DNA of 45,908 nucleotides. Source: Salinarimonadaceae bacterium. GTDB lineage: Bacteria > Pseudomonadota > Alphaproteobacteria > Rhizobiales > Beijerinckiaceae. The stretch is taken from the NCBI GenBank assembly GCA_007693435.1, contig REDO01000044.1, positions 1 to 45,908 on the forward strand. Reading direction: 5' to 3'. The position numbers were made by a program, and so were the translations under genes. The notes under the pieces were generated by a model. It saw only the letters and a program-made list of their open reading frames with translations. It was not told where the DNA came from and did not search any database. This document shows positions 33,517 through 41,396 of this stretch, one piece after another; within the stretch, counting starts at the first letter, position 1, and every line of letters starts with the position of its first letter.

Positions 33517-36500
33517 GTGCAACTGACCCGCCTGCGCGTCATCGGGTTCAAGAGCTTCGTCGAGCCGACGGATATTCTGATCGAGCCCGGACTGACCGCG
33601 ATCATCGGCCCCAACGGCTGCGGCAAGTCCAATCTCGTCGAGGCCCTGCGCTGGGTTATGGGCGAGAGCTCCTACAAGAGCATGCGCGCGTCCGGCATGG
33701 ACGACGTGATCTTCGCCGGTTCGGGCGGACGAGCCTCCCGCAACGCGGCCGAGGTTGTCGTCACGATCGACAATTCCGACCGCACGGCCCCCGCCGCCTT
33801 CAACGATTCCGACCTTCTCGAGATCTCGCGGCGCATCGAGCGCGAATCGGGCTCGACCTACCGCATCAACGGCCGCGAAGTGCGCGCGCGCGACGTGCAG
33901 CTCCTCTTCGCGGACGCGGCGACGGGCGCGCGTTCGGCCGCCATGGTGCGACAGGGCCAGATCAGCGAAATCATCGCGGCCAAGCCGCAGGCCCGCCGAC
34001 GCATCCTCGAAGACGCCGCCGGCATCGCCGGGCTGCACGCGCGCCGGCACGAGGCGGAGCTTCGCCTGCGCGCGGCGGAGGAGAACCTCCTGCGCGTCGA
34101 GGACGTGCTGGGCCAGATCGAGGGTCAGACGGATAGCCTGAAGCGCCAGAGCCGTCAGGCGGCGCGCTACCGCGCGGTTTCCGCCGAGATCCGCAAGCTG
34201 GAGGCTGCTTTACGCCTCATCGGCCTGCGCGACGCGCGAGAACAGGCCGCGCAGGCCGCCGCCGAAGCGAACGCGCTCGTGGCGCGCGTCGCCGAGCGGG
34301 CGCGCGAACAGGCGGAGGCCGCGCGCCTTCAGGCGATCGCGGCCCATGCGACGCCCGGCCTGCGCGAAGCCGAGGCCGCCGCGGCGGCGGCCTTGCAGCG
34401 CCTCGTGCTGGCGCGCGCCGAACTCGACAACGCGGAGAGCCGGGCGAAGGAGAAGACCGCCGCGCTTGAGCGCCGCCTCGTCGAACTCGATCGCGACAGC
34501 GCCCGGCAGGAGGCGTCCCGGCGCGACGCCTCGGCGACGATCACGCGGCTGCGCGCCGAGCAGGAGAGTCTTTCGGAGGGCGGCGAGGATACGCAGGCCG
34601 CCCGCGACGAGGCCACTGGACGGCTCGAAACCTTCGAAACGGCGCTGGCCGAGGCGGAATCCGCCTTCAACAAGGTCCAGTCGGAGGCTTCCGACCTCAA
34701 CGCCCGGCGCGGCGCCTTCGAGCGGGCGGCGCGCGAGGAGGGCGAGCGGGCGGCGCGATTCGCGCGCGAGCGCGAAGATCTCGAAGCCCAGCTCGCCGCG
34801 CTCGCCGACGACGCCGGCATGGCTGCGCTCGACGCCCTGCGCGCCGAAGCGGAACGGCTGGAAGGCGACTGCGCGATCGCGGAGGAGCGCGCTTCCGCCG
34901 CCCGGGAGGCGCTCGCCGCGGCGCGCGAGGCGGAAGCGCGCGCCAGAGGCCCCCTCGCCGAGGCGGAGCGCCGGGCGCAACGGCTGGAAACGGAAGCCTC
35001 GACGCTGGCCAAGATCTTCGCAGCGCCCGGCGAAGCGGGTTTCGCGCCGATCCTCGACAGCGTCGCCGTCGAGCCCGGCTGGGAGATCGCATTGGGCGCG
35101 GCGCTCGGGGAGGATCTCGACGCAGGCCTCGATCCGAAGGCCCCCGCGCGCTGGTCGATCCTGCCCCGCGACGGCGATCCGCCGTTGCCCGCAGGCGCGA
35201 CGCCGCTCTCCGAGCGCGTCGATACGCCCCCCGAACTGACGCGCGCGCTGGCGCAGATCGGCGTCGTGGAGCGCGATGCCGGGGCCGCGCTCCAGGGCGC
35301 GCTTTCGCCTGGACAGATCCTCGTGTCGCGCGAGGGCGACCTGTGGCGCTGGGACGGACTCGCCCGCGTCGCCGACGCTCCGACCGCCGCCGCGCGCCGC
35401 CTTGCGGAGCGCAACCGGCTCGGCGAGCTCGAGCGGGCGGCCGCGCAGGCCCGTGACGAGGCCGATCTCCTGCGCCGCGACCTCGATTTCGCGCAGGCCG
35501 CCGCCCGCGCCGCCGCCGGCGCCGAGGCGCAGTCGGTGGAGGGCGCCCGCGCCGCGCGCCGCGCCTTCGACGGCCAGCGCGAAAGGTTGGCGACGGCCGA
35601 GCGCGCGGCGGCCGAGCGAACGGCCCGGCGCTCCGGGCTGGAGGAGGCGCTGGCGCGAGTCGCGCGGAGCGAGGAAGATTCCCGTGAGCGCGCGGCGCAG
35701 GCCCGGGGGGAACTCGCCGGACTCCCCCCCGCGGATGCGCTGGAGCAGCGCCTGGCGCAATCCCGGCTGGCCGTCGCGCAGGCCCGCGCCGAGGCGGCGG
35801 AGGCGCGCGCGACGCTTCAGACGATCGTGCGCGAGGCCGAACTCGCTGCGGCGCGACGGCGCGCCGTCGCGCTCGAAATCGGCGACTGGAGCGAGCGCGC
35901 AGAGAATGCCGCGGCGAACCTCGAAGAGCTGATGGAGCGGATCGAGACGGCGCGCGAGGAGCTCGACGCGTTGCGCGCCGCGCCCGACGACTTCCTCCAG
36001 CGCCGCCGTCGCCTCATGGACGAGATCGCAACGGCGGAGGAGGCGAGGCGCGAGGCCGCCGACCGCCTCGCGCAGGGCGAGACGGCGCTGGCGGAGACCG
36101 ATCGCGCCGCCCGCGCGGCGCTCGACGCGCTCGCGGCGGCGCGGGAGGCGAGCGCCGGAGCGCAGGCTCGGCTCGAAGCCATGCGCGCCCGCGAGGAGGA
36201 GATCGCGCGCGCGATCGCTGAGGATTTCGGCGTCGATCCGTCCGGCCTGCACACCCTCGCCGGTCTCGATCCGGGCCGGGACCCGCCGGATGCGGCCCAA
36301 ACCGAAGCCCGTCTCTCCGCCCTGCGCTTCGACCGCGAGCGGCTTGGCGCCGTGAACCTGCGCGCCGAAGACGAATTGCGCGAGATCGAGGAGAAGCGCG
36401 ACGCGCTGACGGGCGAGCGCGACGATCTCGTCGAGGCGATCAAGCGCCTGCGGCAGGCGGTGGGCAGCCTCAACCGCGAGGGCCGCGAGCGGCTGCTGGC

Positions 36501-36969
36501 CGCTTTCGAAGTGGTCAACGGCCATTTCCGCAACCTGTTCACGACGCTGTTCGGCGGCGGCGAGGCGGAATTGACCCTCGTCGATTCGGACGATCCGCTG
36601 GAGGCCGGGCTCGAAATCCTCGCCCGTCCGCCCGGCAAGAAGCCGCAGATCATGACGCTGCTTTCGGGAGGAGAGCAGGCGCTGACGGCCACCGCCCTGA
36701 TCTTCGCCGTGTTTCTGACCAATCCCTCGCCGATCTGCGTGCTCGACGAGGTCGACGCTCCGCTCGACGACGCCAATGTCGAGCGCTATTGCGACCTGCT
36801 CGACGAAATGGCCCGCGCGACGCGCACGCGCTTCATCATCATCACCCACAATCCCATCACCATGGCGCGGATGGACCGGCTGTTCGGCGTCACCATGGCC
36901 GAGCGCGGCGTGTCCCAGCTCGTCTCGGTCGATCTGGAGCGCGCGGAACGTCTCGCCGAGGCCGGCTAA
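33517..36969 (+). CDS. smc: Chromosome segregation protein SMC
   Basis: A 1150-residue SMC ATPase. The N-terminal head has IIGPNGCGKSNLVEALRWVMGE (Walker A, residues 30-39) and the R-loop region. Two long Ala/Glu/Arg coiled-coil arms flank a hinge at about residues 500-620. The C-terminal head has the signature LLSGGEQALTATALIF and Walker B PICVLDEVDAPLDDANVERY. With ScpA and ScpB (not in the window) it condenses and aligns chromosome arms. The start is a GTG at 33517 with CGGAGGA 7 nt upstream, and the family homology begins at the first residue. Confidence 0.96.
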   Translation: MQLTRLRVIGFKSFVEPTDILIEPGLTAIIGPNGCGKSNLVEALRWVMGESSYKSMRASGMDDVIFAGSGGRASRNAAEVVVTIDNSDRTAPAAFNDSDLLEISRRIERESGSTYRINGREVRARDVQLLFADAATGARSAAMVRQGQISEIIAAKPQARRRILEDAAGIAGLHARRHEAELRLRAAEENLLRVEDVLGQIEGQTDSLKRQSRQAARYRAVSAEIRKLEAALRLIGLRDAREQAAQAAAEANALVARVAERAREQAEAARLQAIAAHATPGLREAEAAAAAALQRLVLARAELDNAESRAKEKTAALERRLVELDRDSARQEASRRDASATITRLRAEQESLSEGGEDTQAARDEATGRLETFETALAEAESAFNKVQSEASDLNARRGAFERAAREEGERAARFAREREDLEAQLAALADDAGMAALDALRAEAERLEGDCAIAEERASAAREALAAAREAEARARGPLAEAERRAQRLETEASTLAKIFAAPGEAGFAPILDSVAVEPGWEIALGAALGEDLDAGLDPKAPARWSILPRDGDPPLPAGATPLSERVDTPPELTRALAQIGVVERDAGAALQGALSPGQILVSREGDLWRWDGLARVADAPTAAARRLAERNRLGELERAAAQARDEADLLRRDLDFAQAAARAAAGAEAQSVEGARAARRAFDGQRERLATAERAAAERTARRSGLEEALARVARSEEDSRERAAQARGELAGLPPADALEQRLAQSRLAVAQARAEAAEARATLQTIVREAELAAARRRAVALEIGDWSERAENAAANLEELMERIETAREELDALRAAPDDFLQRRRRLMDEIATAEEARREAADRLAQGETALAETDRAARAALDALAAAREASAGAQARLEAMRAREEEIARAIAEDFGVDPSGLHTLAGLDPGRDPPDAAQTEARLSALRFDRERLGAVNLRAEDELREIEEKRDALTGERDDLVEAIKRLRQAVGSLNREGRERLLAAFEVVNGHFRNLFTTLFGGGEAELTLVDSDDPLEAGLEILARPPGKKPQIMTLLSGGEQALTATALIFAVFLTNPSPICVLDEVDAPLDDANVERYCDLLDEMARATRTRFIIITHNPITMARMDRLFGVTMAERGVSQLVSVDLERAERLAEAG

Positions 36970-36982
36970 TTCCGCGACGCCG

Positions 36983-37005
36983 GCGCCGCAATGCGGCGTA
37001 GTTTT
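36983..37005 (+). terminator. Probable terminator of smc
   Basis: CGCCGC-AAT-GCGGCG, followed by TAGTTTT. It begins about 14 nt after the smc stop codon. The stem is short (6 bp plus a G-U), but it is in the right place before the atp promoter. Confidence 0.5.
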
Positions 37006-37061
37006 CGAAAATCGCCGTTTTCTTGAATATTTTCAGATGTTTATATGATTTCCGGCGCTCC

Positions 37062-37090
37062 TTGACAGGGTATCGCGGCGACAATATGGT
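37062..37090 (+). promoter_or_regulatory. Promoter of the atpI-B-E-F'-F operon
   Basis: A consensus -35 TTGACA (37062-37067) is followed after 17 nt by TATGGT (37085-37090). It lies in an unusually AT-rich stretch (about 37000-37060) in this GC-rich window. The atpI ATG is 58 nt downstream. Confidence 0.7.
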
Positions 37091-37147
37091 GCGCCCGGCT
37101 TACGAGGCCCGGGTTTCATCGTTTTCTCCCGCCGCGACGGTTCCATA

Positions 37148-37561
37148 ATGGTTGATCCGAAACGGCCCGATAACGGCGATTCCGGGAAGTCTCCGAACGA
37201 CGAAGCCGACCTGTCGACGAGGCTCGAACGCCTCGATTCCCGTCTGGGAGAGATCTCGGAAGGGCGCGCCGGCGCGCAGAAGGATCGCGCGCGGGCGGCG
37301 AGCAACACCAGTGGTCTCGGCCAGGCTTTCAGGCTTTCGGCCGAGTTCATCTCCGGCGTGATCGCCGGCGGGCTGCTCGGGTGGCTGATCGACAGGTTGC
37401 TCGGCACGTCGCCATGGGGGCTTCTCGTTTGCATGCTTCTCGGCTTCGGCGCCGGCATGCTCAACATGCTGCGCGCCTCCGGGGAGTTGAAACGCGACGC
37501 GTCCTCGGCTAGTTCCCCGGGCGACGCAACCAAGCCTGGGCGCGGCCCGAACGACAAGTGA
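37148..37561 (+). CDS. atpI: ATP synthase protein I
   Basis: A 137-residue protein with a hydrophilic N-terminal half (charged, with LSTRLERLDSRLGEI) and two membrane helices at about residues 70-110 (FISGVIAGGLLGWLIDRLLG and GLLVCMLLGFGAGMLNMLR). The Gly-rich helix with a conserved Asp (GWLIDR) is typical of AtpI/AtpQ proteins. It is the usual first gene of alphaproteobacterial F0 operons and is thought to help assemble the c-ring. It lies 59 nt before atpB. Confidence 0.88.
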   Translation: MVDPKRPDNGDSGKSPNDEADLSTRLERLDSRLGEISEGRAGAQKDRARAASNTSGLGQAFRLSAEFISGVIAGGLLGWLIDRLLGTSPWGLLVCMLLGFGAGMLNMLRASGELKRDASSASSPGDATKPGRGPNDK

Positions 37562-37620
37562 CTGACGACTGACGACTCTCGGGACGAACGCAAAAGTCCA
37601 GCACCAAGGACCACGACACG

Positions 37621-38370
37621 ATGGCGAGCCCTCTCGATCAGTTCATCATCAAGCCGATCGCCACGTTCGGCCAGATCGGCGATTCGCCGATCGCCCTGAC
37701 GAATTCGGGCCTCCACATGATCGGGATCGTCGGCTTCATCGTCGGCGCGATGCTGATGTCGACGCGCCAGGCCGCGCTCGTTCCCGACCGCTGGCAGGCT
37801 GTCGCCGAAACGCTCTACGAATTCGTCGCGAACATGCTTCGCGACGCGACCGGCAAGGACGGCATGCGCTTCTTCCCGCTGGTCTTCTCGCTGTTTCTTT
37901 TCGTGCTCGTCGCGAATCTGCTGGGCATGGTTCCGGGCGCTTTCACCGTGACGAGCCACATCATCGTGACCTTCGCGCTCGCGGCGCTCGTCATCGGCAC
38001 GGTCGTCATCTACGGCTTCGTGAAGCACGGCTTCCGTTTCCTCGGCCTCTTCGTCCCGTCGGGCGTGCCGGTCTGGCTCCTGCCGTTCATCACGGTGATC
38101 GAGATCATCTCCTTCCTGTCCCGTCCGATCTCGCTGAGCCTTCGCCTCTTCGCGAACATGCTCGCCGGACATATCGCCCTCAAGGTCTTCGCAGGCTTCA
38201 TCGTGTCGCTGCTCGCGGCCGCCGGCGCGGCCTCCATCCTCGCTCCGCTGCCCCTCCTGATGACCATCGCCATGGTGGCCTTCGAGATCTTCGTGGCGGG
38301 TCTGCAGGCTTATGTGTTCACGGTTCTGACCTGCATCTACCTCAACGACGCGCTGCATCCCGGCCACTGA
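37621..38370 (+). CDS. atpB: F0F1 ATP synthase subunit a
   Basis: A 249-residue membrane protein. The essential Arg of helix 4 is in [20 protein letters not shown], near residue 170, and the C-terminal helix reads [20 protein letters not shown]. The N-terminal segment DQFIIKPI is typical for alphaproteobacteria. Subunit a forms the two proton half-channels against the c-ring. It is the second gene of the F0 operon. Confidence 0.96.
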   Translation: MASPLDQFIIKPIATFGQIGDSPIALTNSGLHMIGIVGFIVGAMLMSTRQAALVPDRWQAVAETLYEFVANMLRDATGKDGMRFFPLVFSLFLFVLVANLLGMVPGAFTVTSHIIVTFALAALVIGTVVIYGFVKHGFRFLGLFVPSGVPVWLLPFITVIEIISFLSRPISLSLRLFANMLAGHIALKVFAGFIVSLLAAAGAASILAPLPLLMTIAMVAFEIFVAGLQAYVFTVLTCIYLNDALHPGH

Positions 38371-38428
38371 GACCGGCGCATTCGTCCAGTTCCAACCTCT
38401 CTTCGGATAGACGCTCAAGGAGTTAAAA

Positions 38429-38674
38429 ATGGATCCGGTTACCCTGGCCGCCTCGGCCGACGCCTACAAGTTCCTCGGCGCCGGCCTCGCCTGCATCGGC
38501 ATGGGCCTCGCCGCCATCGGCGTCGGCAACATCTTCGGCAACTACCTTTCGGGCGCCCTGCGCAACCCGTCGGCGGCCGACGGCCAGTTCGCCCGCGCCT
38601 TCATCGGCGCCGCCCTCGCGGAAGGTCTGGGCATCTTCTGTCTGGTCGTCGCGCTGGTCCTGCTCTTCGGCTGA
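38429..38674 (+). CDS. atpE: F0F1 ATP synthase subunit c
   Basis: An 81-residue two-helix protein. The first helix is Gly/Ala rich ([21 protein letters not shown]), the polar loop has GALRNPSA (RNP motif), and the second helix carries the proton-binding Glu65 (ALAEGLGIF). Helix 1 lacks the Gln of sodium-binding c subunits, so it is a proton type. AAGGAG lies 7 nt before the ATG, stronger than for other genes of the operon. That fits the high copy number of subunit c in the ring. Confidence 0.97.
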   Translation: MDPVTLAASADAYKFLGAGLACIGMGLAAIGVGNIFGNYLSGALRNPSAADGQFARAFIGAALAEGLGIFCLVVALVLLFG

Positions 38675-38761
38675 TCCGCATCCGGTCTTTCCGGGCGATC
38701 AGATTAGGAATCTGCGAGCCGGGCCCCATGGTCCGGTTCGCTTGCACAGGGTGACGGCACG

Positions 38762-39298
38762 ATGGCGATCGACATCAGCATTGTCGTAGCGGACGCCTCG
38801 GCGGAGGGGGTATTCCCCCCGTTCGAGACGACCACCTTTCTGTCGCAGCTGATCTGGCTCGCGATCACGTTCGGCGTGCTCTACACGCTGATGGCCCGCC
38901 TCATCGCCCCGCGCCTGCACGGCATCATCGAGACCCGCGAGGTGACCGTCGCCCGCGATCTCGAAACCGCCGCCACGGCCAAGAAAAAGGCCGCAGACGC
39001 CGGCGAGGCTTACGAGAAGGCGCTGGCGGAAGCCAAGGCCAAGGCGCAGGCCCTCGCCCAGAAGACACGCGACAAGCTCGCCGCCGAAAGCGACGAGAAG
39101 CGCACGAGCCTCGAGGCCGACCTCGCGGCCCGCCTTGCGACCGCGGAGAAGACCATCGACGCCCGCAAGCGCGAAGCGATGGGCAATGTCCGCGGCATCG
39201 CCGAGGATACCGCGACGGCCATCGTCGAGCGGCTGATCGGGGCCGCCCCGCCTGAGGGCGCCGTATCCGCCGCGCTCGACGCCGCCGGCGAACGCTGA
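38762..39298 (+). CDS. atpF': F0F1 ATP synthase subunit b'
   Basis: A 178-residue peripheral stalk subunit: one N-terminal membrane helix after a short periplasmic stretch (TTFLSQLIWLAITFGVLYTL), then a long charged helix with TVARDLETAATAKKKAADA. Alphaproteobacteria have two diverged b subunits that form a heterodimer; this is the first, longer-N-terminus one. It lies 13 nt before the b subunit gene. Confidence 0.92.
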   Translation: MAIDISIVVADASAEGVFPPFETTTFLSQLIWLAITFGVLYTLMARLIAPRLHGIIETREVTVARDLETAATAKKKAADAGEAYEKALAEAKAKAQALAQKTRDKLAAESDEKRTSLEADLAARLATAEKTIDARKREAMGNVRGIAEDTATAIVERLIGAAPPEGAVSAALDAAGER

Positions 39299-39311
39299 GG
39301 AGGACCACAAA

Positions 39312-39806
39312 ATGTCGGGAATTCTCGCAAGCACGTATTTCTGGACGGCGCTCTCCACGGCGATCCTGTTCTACATCCTGCACCATTACGGCGTCTTCGG
39401 CATCATCGGCAGGGCCCTCGACCGCCGGGCCGAGCGCATTTCGAGCGAACTGGCGGAAGCGCGGCGCCTGCGCGCCGAGGCCGAGGCGCTGCTGCTCGAA
39501 TACGAACGCAAGCGCGAGCGCGCCGAGGGCGAGGCCGCCGAGATCGTATCCGCCGCCCGCGAGGAGGCCGAGCGCATCTCGAAGGACGTCGAGGCCCGCC
39601 TGAAGGAATACATCGCCCGCCGCACCGCTTCCGCGGAGGCCAAGATCGCCCAGGCCGAGGAGCAGGCTGTCGCCGATGTCCGCAACGCCGCCATCGCCGC
39701 GGCCATCTCCGCGTCGGAAACGGTTTTGCGCGGTTCGGTCCAGGGCAAGACGGGCGAAGATCTCGTCCGCAAGGGGCTCGGCGACGTTCGCACGCGCCTG
39801 AGCTGA
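39312..39806 (+). CDS. atpF: F0F1 ATP synthase subunit b
   Basis: A 164-residue stalk subunit with an N-terminal membrane helix (FWTALSTAILFYILHHYGVF) and a long amphipathic helix (DRRAERISSELAEARRLRAE). It pairs with b' and links F0 to the F1 delta/alpha end. GAGGA lies about 9 nt before the ATG. It is the last gene of the operon and is followed by a strong terminator. The F1 genes are not in the window, as expected for this class. Confidence 0.93.
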   Translation: MSGILASTYFWTALSTAILFYILHHYGVFGIIGRALDRRAERISSELAEARRLRAEAEALLLEYERKRERAEGEAAEIVSAAREEAERISKDVEARLKEYIARRTASAEAKIAQAEEQAVADVRNAAIAAAISASETVLRGSVQGKTGEDLVRKGLGDVRTRLS

Positions 39807-39842
39807 ATGCTCCGGCTTCAGGCCGGGAGTTACGATTTCGAG

Positions 39843-39875
39843 AAACGGCCGTGTCCCCGACGCGGCCGTTTTCTT
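39843..39875 (+). terminator. Rho-independent terminator of the atp F0 operon
   Basis: AAACGGCCG-N11-CGGCCGTTT forms a perfect 9-bp stem followed by TTCTT. It begins 37 nt after the atpF stop. Confidence 0.85.
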
Positions 39876-39898
39876 GTGCGCGGAGAAGGGCCGAAAAA

Positions 39899-39990
39899 GA
39901 AAAAAGGGCCGCCTGTGAGGGCGGCCCAAGTCTAGGGAGGAAACGCCCCGGAGGGCGGTGGGCTCCGCGACACCGCCGCGTTACCGCACT
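39899..39990 (-). ncRNA. Small RNA resembling the alpha-r8 (MmgR/suhB) family
   Basis: Minus strand, about 92 nt. It begins near AGTGCGGTAACG, then has a first hairpin GGCGGTG...CACCGCC. Next comes an unpaired stretch, CGGGGCGTTTCCTCCCTAG, containing UUUCCUCCCU, the conserved single-stranded motif I recall for MmgR. The final hairpin is GGGCCGCC-CTCACA-GGCGGCCC, followed by U6. No protein gene lies upstream on this strand for 3.7 kb, so the terminator must serve this RNA. The CCUCCC motif is complementary to Shine-Dalgarno sequences, as expected of an Hfq-dependent trans-acting repressor. Family assignment is from memory of the motif and layout. Confidence 0.78.
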
Positions 39991-39995
39991 GCATC

Positions 39996-40024
39996 AATAT
40001 AGAGGGCGCCCGCTTTTGCGCCAA
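39996..40024 (-). promoter_or_regulatory. Promoter of the small RNA
   Basis: On the minus strand, CTTGGCG (-35 TTGGCG, 40024-40019) and TATATT (-10, 40001-39996) are separated by exactly 17 nt. Transcription would begin near 39990. Confidence 0.72.
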
Positions 40025-40125
40025 GGCCAAAAGGTCAGCACATCTGCCTGTTATTGCGCCGCAGCGCCCGAATACCCGTCATCCGCCGCTTGCGCGTCCT
40101 CCCCGAATCTGGGCGATATCATCCC

Positions 40126-40563
40126 ATGCAGGAGCCGGCGGAGAACCCTTGCGATCTGGACGCGCTGTTTGCTGCGGCGGCCGGGGCGCGCGAACGCGCC
40201 TATGCGCCGTATTCGCGTTTTCCAGTCGGCGCGGCCCTGCGCGACGAGGCGGGGCGCATCCATGTCGGCTGCAACGTCGAGAACGCAGCCTACCCCTTGG
40301 GCGCCTGCGCCGAAGCCAACGCGATCGCCGCGATGATCTGCGCCGGCGGATCACGCATCCGGGACGTCGCCATTCTCGGCGCTCTGGACGCAGAGACCCC
40401 GCCCTGCGGCGGCTGCCGCCAGCGCCTCGCGGAATTCGCCGATGCGCGCACGCGGGTGCATCTGCGGGCCGGCCCGACCGGACCGATCCGCAGCTTCGCC
40501 CTTTCGGATCTCCTGCCCGTCGCTTTCGGGCCGCGCTCGCTCGACCGGGAAATCCCGGAATGA
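40126..40563 (+). CDS. cdd: Cytidine deaminase
   Basis: A 145-residue homotetrameric-type cytidine deaminase. The zinc and catalytic residues are in GACAEANAIAAMI (Cys61, Glu63) and TPPCGGCRQRL (Cys94, Cys97). SRFPVGAALRDEAGRIHVGC is the usual N-terminal substrate-binding block. It turns cytidine and deoxycytidine into uridine and deoxyuridine. The frame is open upstream to 40054, which would enter the promoter region of the small RNA; the ATG at 40126 matches family length. It opens the nucleoside operon and overlaps the next gene by ATGA. Confidence 0.92.
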   Translation: MQEPAENPCDLDALFAAAAGARERAYAPYSRFPVGAALRDEAGRIHVGCNVENAAYPLGACAEANAIAAMICAGGSRIRDVAILGALDAETPPCGGCRQRLAEFADARTRVHLRAGPTGPIRSFALSDLLPVAFGPRSLDREIPE

Positions 40564-41396
40564 AGGCCTCCATCGGCCGCGTCGCCACAGCCGCGCAGGC
40601 TCTCGGCGAAGCCGGGTTCGGCGGCGGCTACGCCTGCGCGATCGCACTCGGCACAGGGCTCGGCGCCGTCGTCGAGGCTCTGGAGATCGAGCGCATGATC
40701 GCCTACGCGAATGTCCCGCATTTTCCCGCTTCCGGCGTCTCGGGCCATAAGGGCCGCCTCGTCGCAGGACGCCTCGCCGGCCGCCGCGTGCTGATCCTGG
40801 AAGGCCGGTCGCATTACTACGAGACGGGAGACGCCGCCGCCATGCACGTTCCGTTGGGCGCGATCGCGGCGCTTGGCGCTCCCGTTCTCATGCTCACCAA
40901 CGCCGCCGGCTCGACGCGCCCGGAAACGCGTCCAGGCGCTCTCGTCGCGATCGCCGACCACATCGCCTTTTCGGGGCTCAATCCGCTGATCGGCGAGACG
41001 GACGATCGGCGCTTCGTCCCGATGACCAACGCCTATGATCCGGCCCTGCGGGCGCTTTTGCGCGACGCCGCCGGCGCGATCGGCGAGCCGATCGAAGAGG
41101 GGGTCTACATGTGGTTTTCCGGCCCCTCCTTCGAGACGCCGGCGGAAATTCGCATGGCGCGGGCGCTCGGCGCTGATCTCGTGGGCATGTCGACGGTCCC
41201 CGAGGCCATTCTGGCGCGCTTCTTCGGATTGCGCGTCGCGGGCGTCTCCGTCGTCACCAACATGGCGGCGGGGATCGGGGACGGGTCTCCCTCCCATGCG
41301 GAGACGAAGGCCGTCGCGGGCGAGACCGGCGGGCGACTCGCGCGGCTTCTCGACGCCTTCGTCGCGCGCCTGCCCGAAACGGAGACTGCGCCGTGA
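40560..41396 (+). CDS. Purine nucleoside phosphorylase
   Basis: A 278-residue trimeric-type (PNP/MTAP family) enzyme. Family blocks are IALGTGLGAVVEAL near the N-terminus (phosphate-binding loop), LEGRSHYYETGD, LTNAAGST, MWFSGPSFETPAEIRM and VGMSTVPEAILARFFGLRV. The Glu in FETPAE contacts the purine base. It splits inosine or guanosine into base and ribose-1-phosphate. It overlaps cdd by 4 nt (ATGA) and deoA by 4 nt (GTGA). Confidence 0.92.
   Translation: MKASIGRVATAAQALGEAGFGGGYACAIALGTGLGAVVEALEIERMIAYANVPHFPASGVSGHKGRLVAGRLAGRRVLILEGRSHYYETGDAAAMHVPLGAIAALGAPVLMLTNAAGSTRPETRPGALVAIADHIAFSGLNPLIGETDDRRFVPMTNAYDPALRALLRDAAGAIGEPIEEGVYMWFSGPSFETPAEIRMARALGADLVGMSTVPEAILARFFGLRVAGVSVVTNMAAGIGDGSPSHAETKAVAGETGGRLARLLDAFVARLPETETAP

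Noticed and set aside
34210-36849. Long open frame on the minus strand opposite smc
   Set aside because: Antisense shadow of the Ala/Glu/Arg-rich coiled coil; smc itself has all family motifs.
40054-40125. Longer cytidine deaminase starting at 40054
   Set aside because: The added 24 residues are Arg-rich with no family match.
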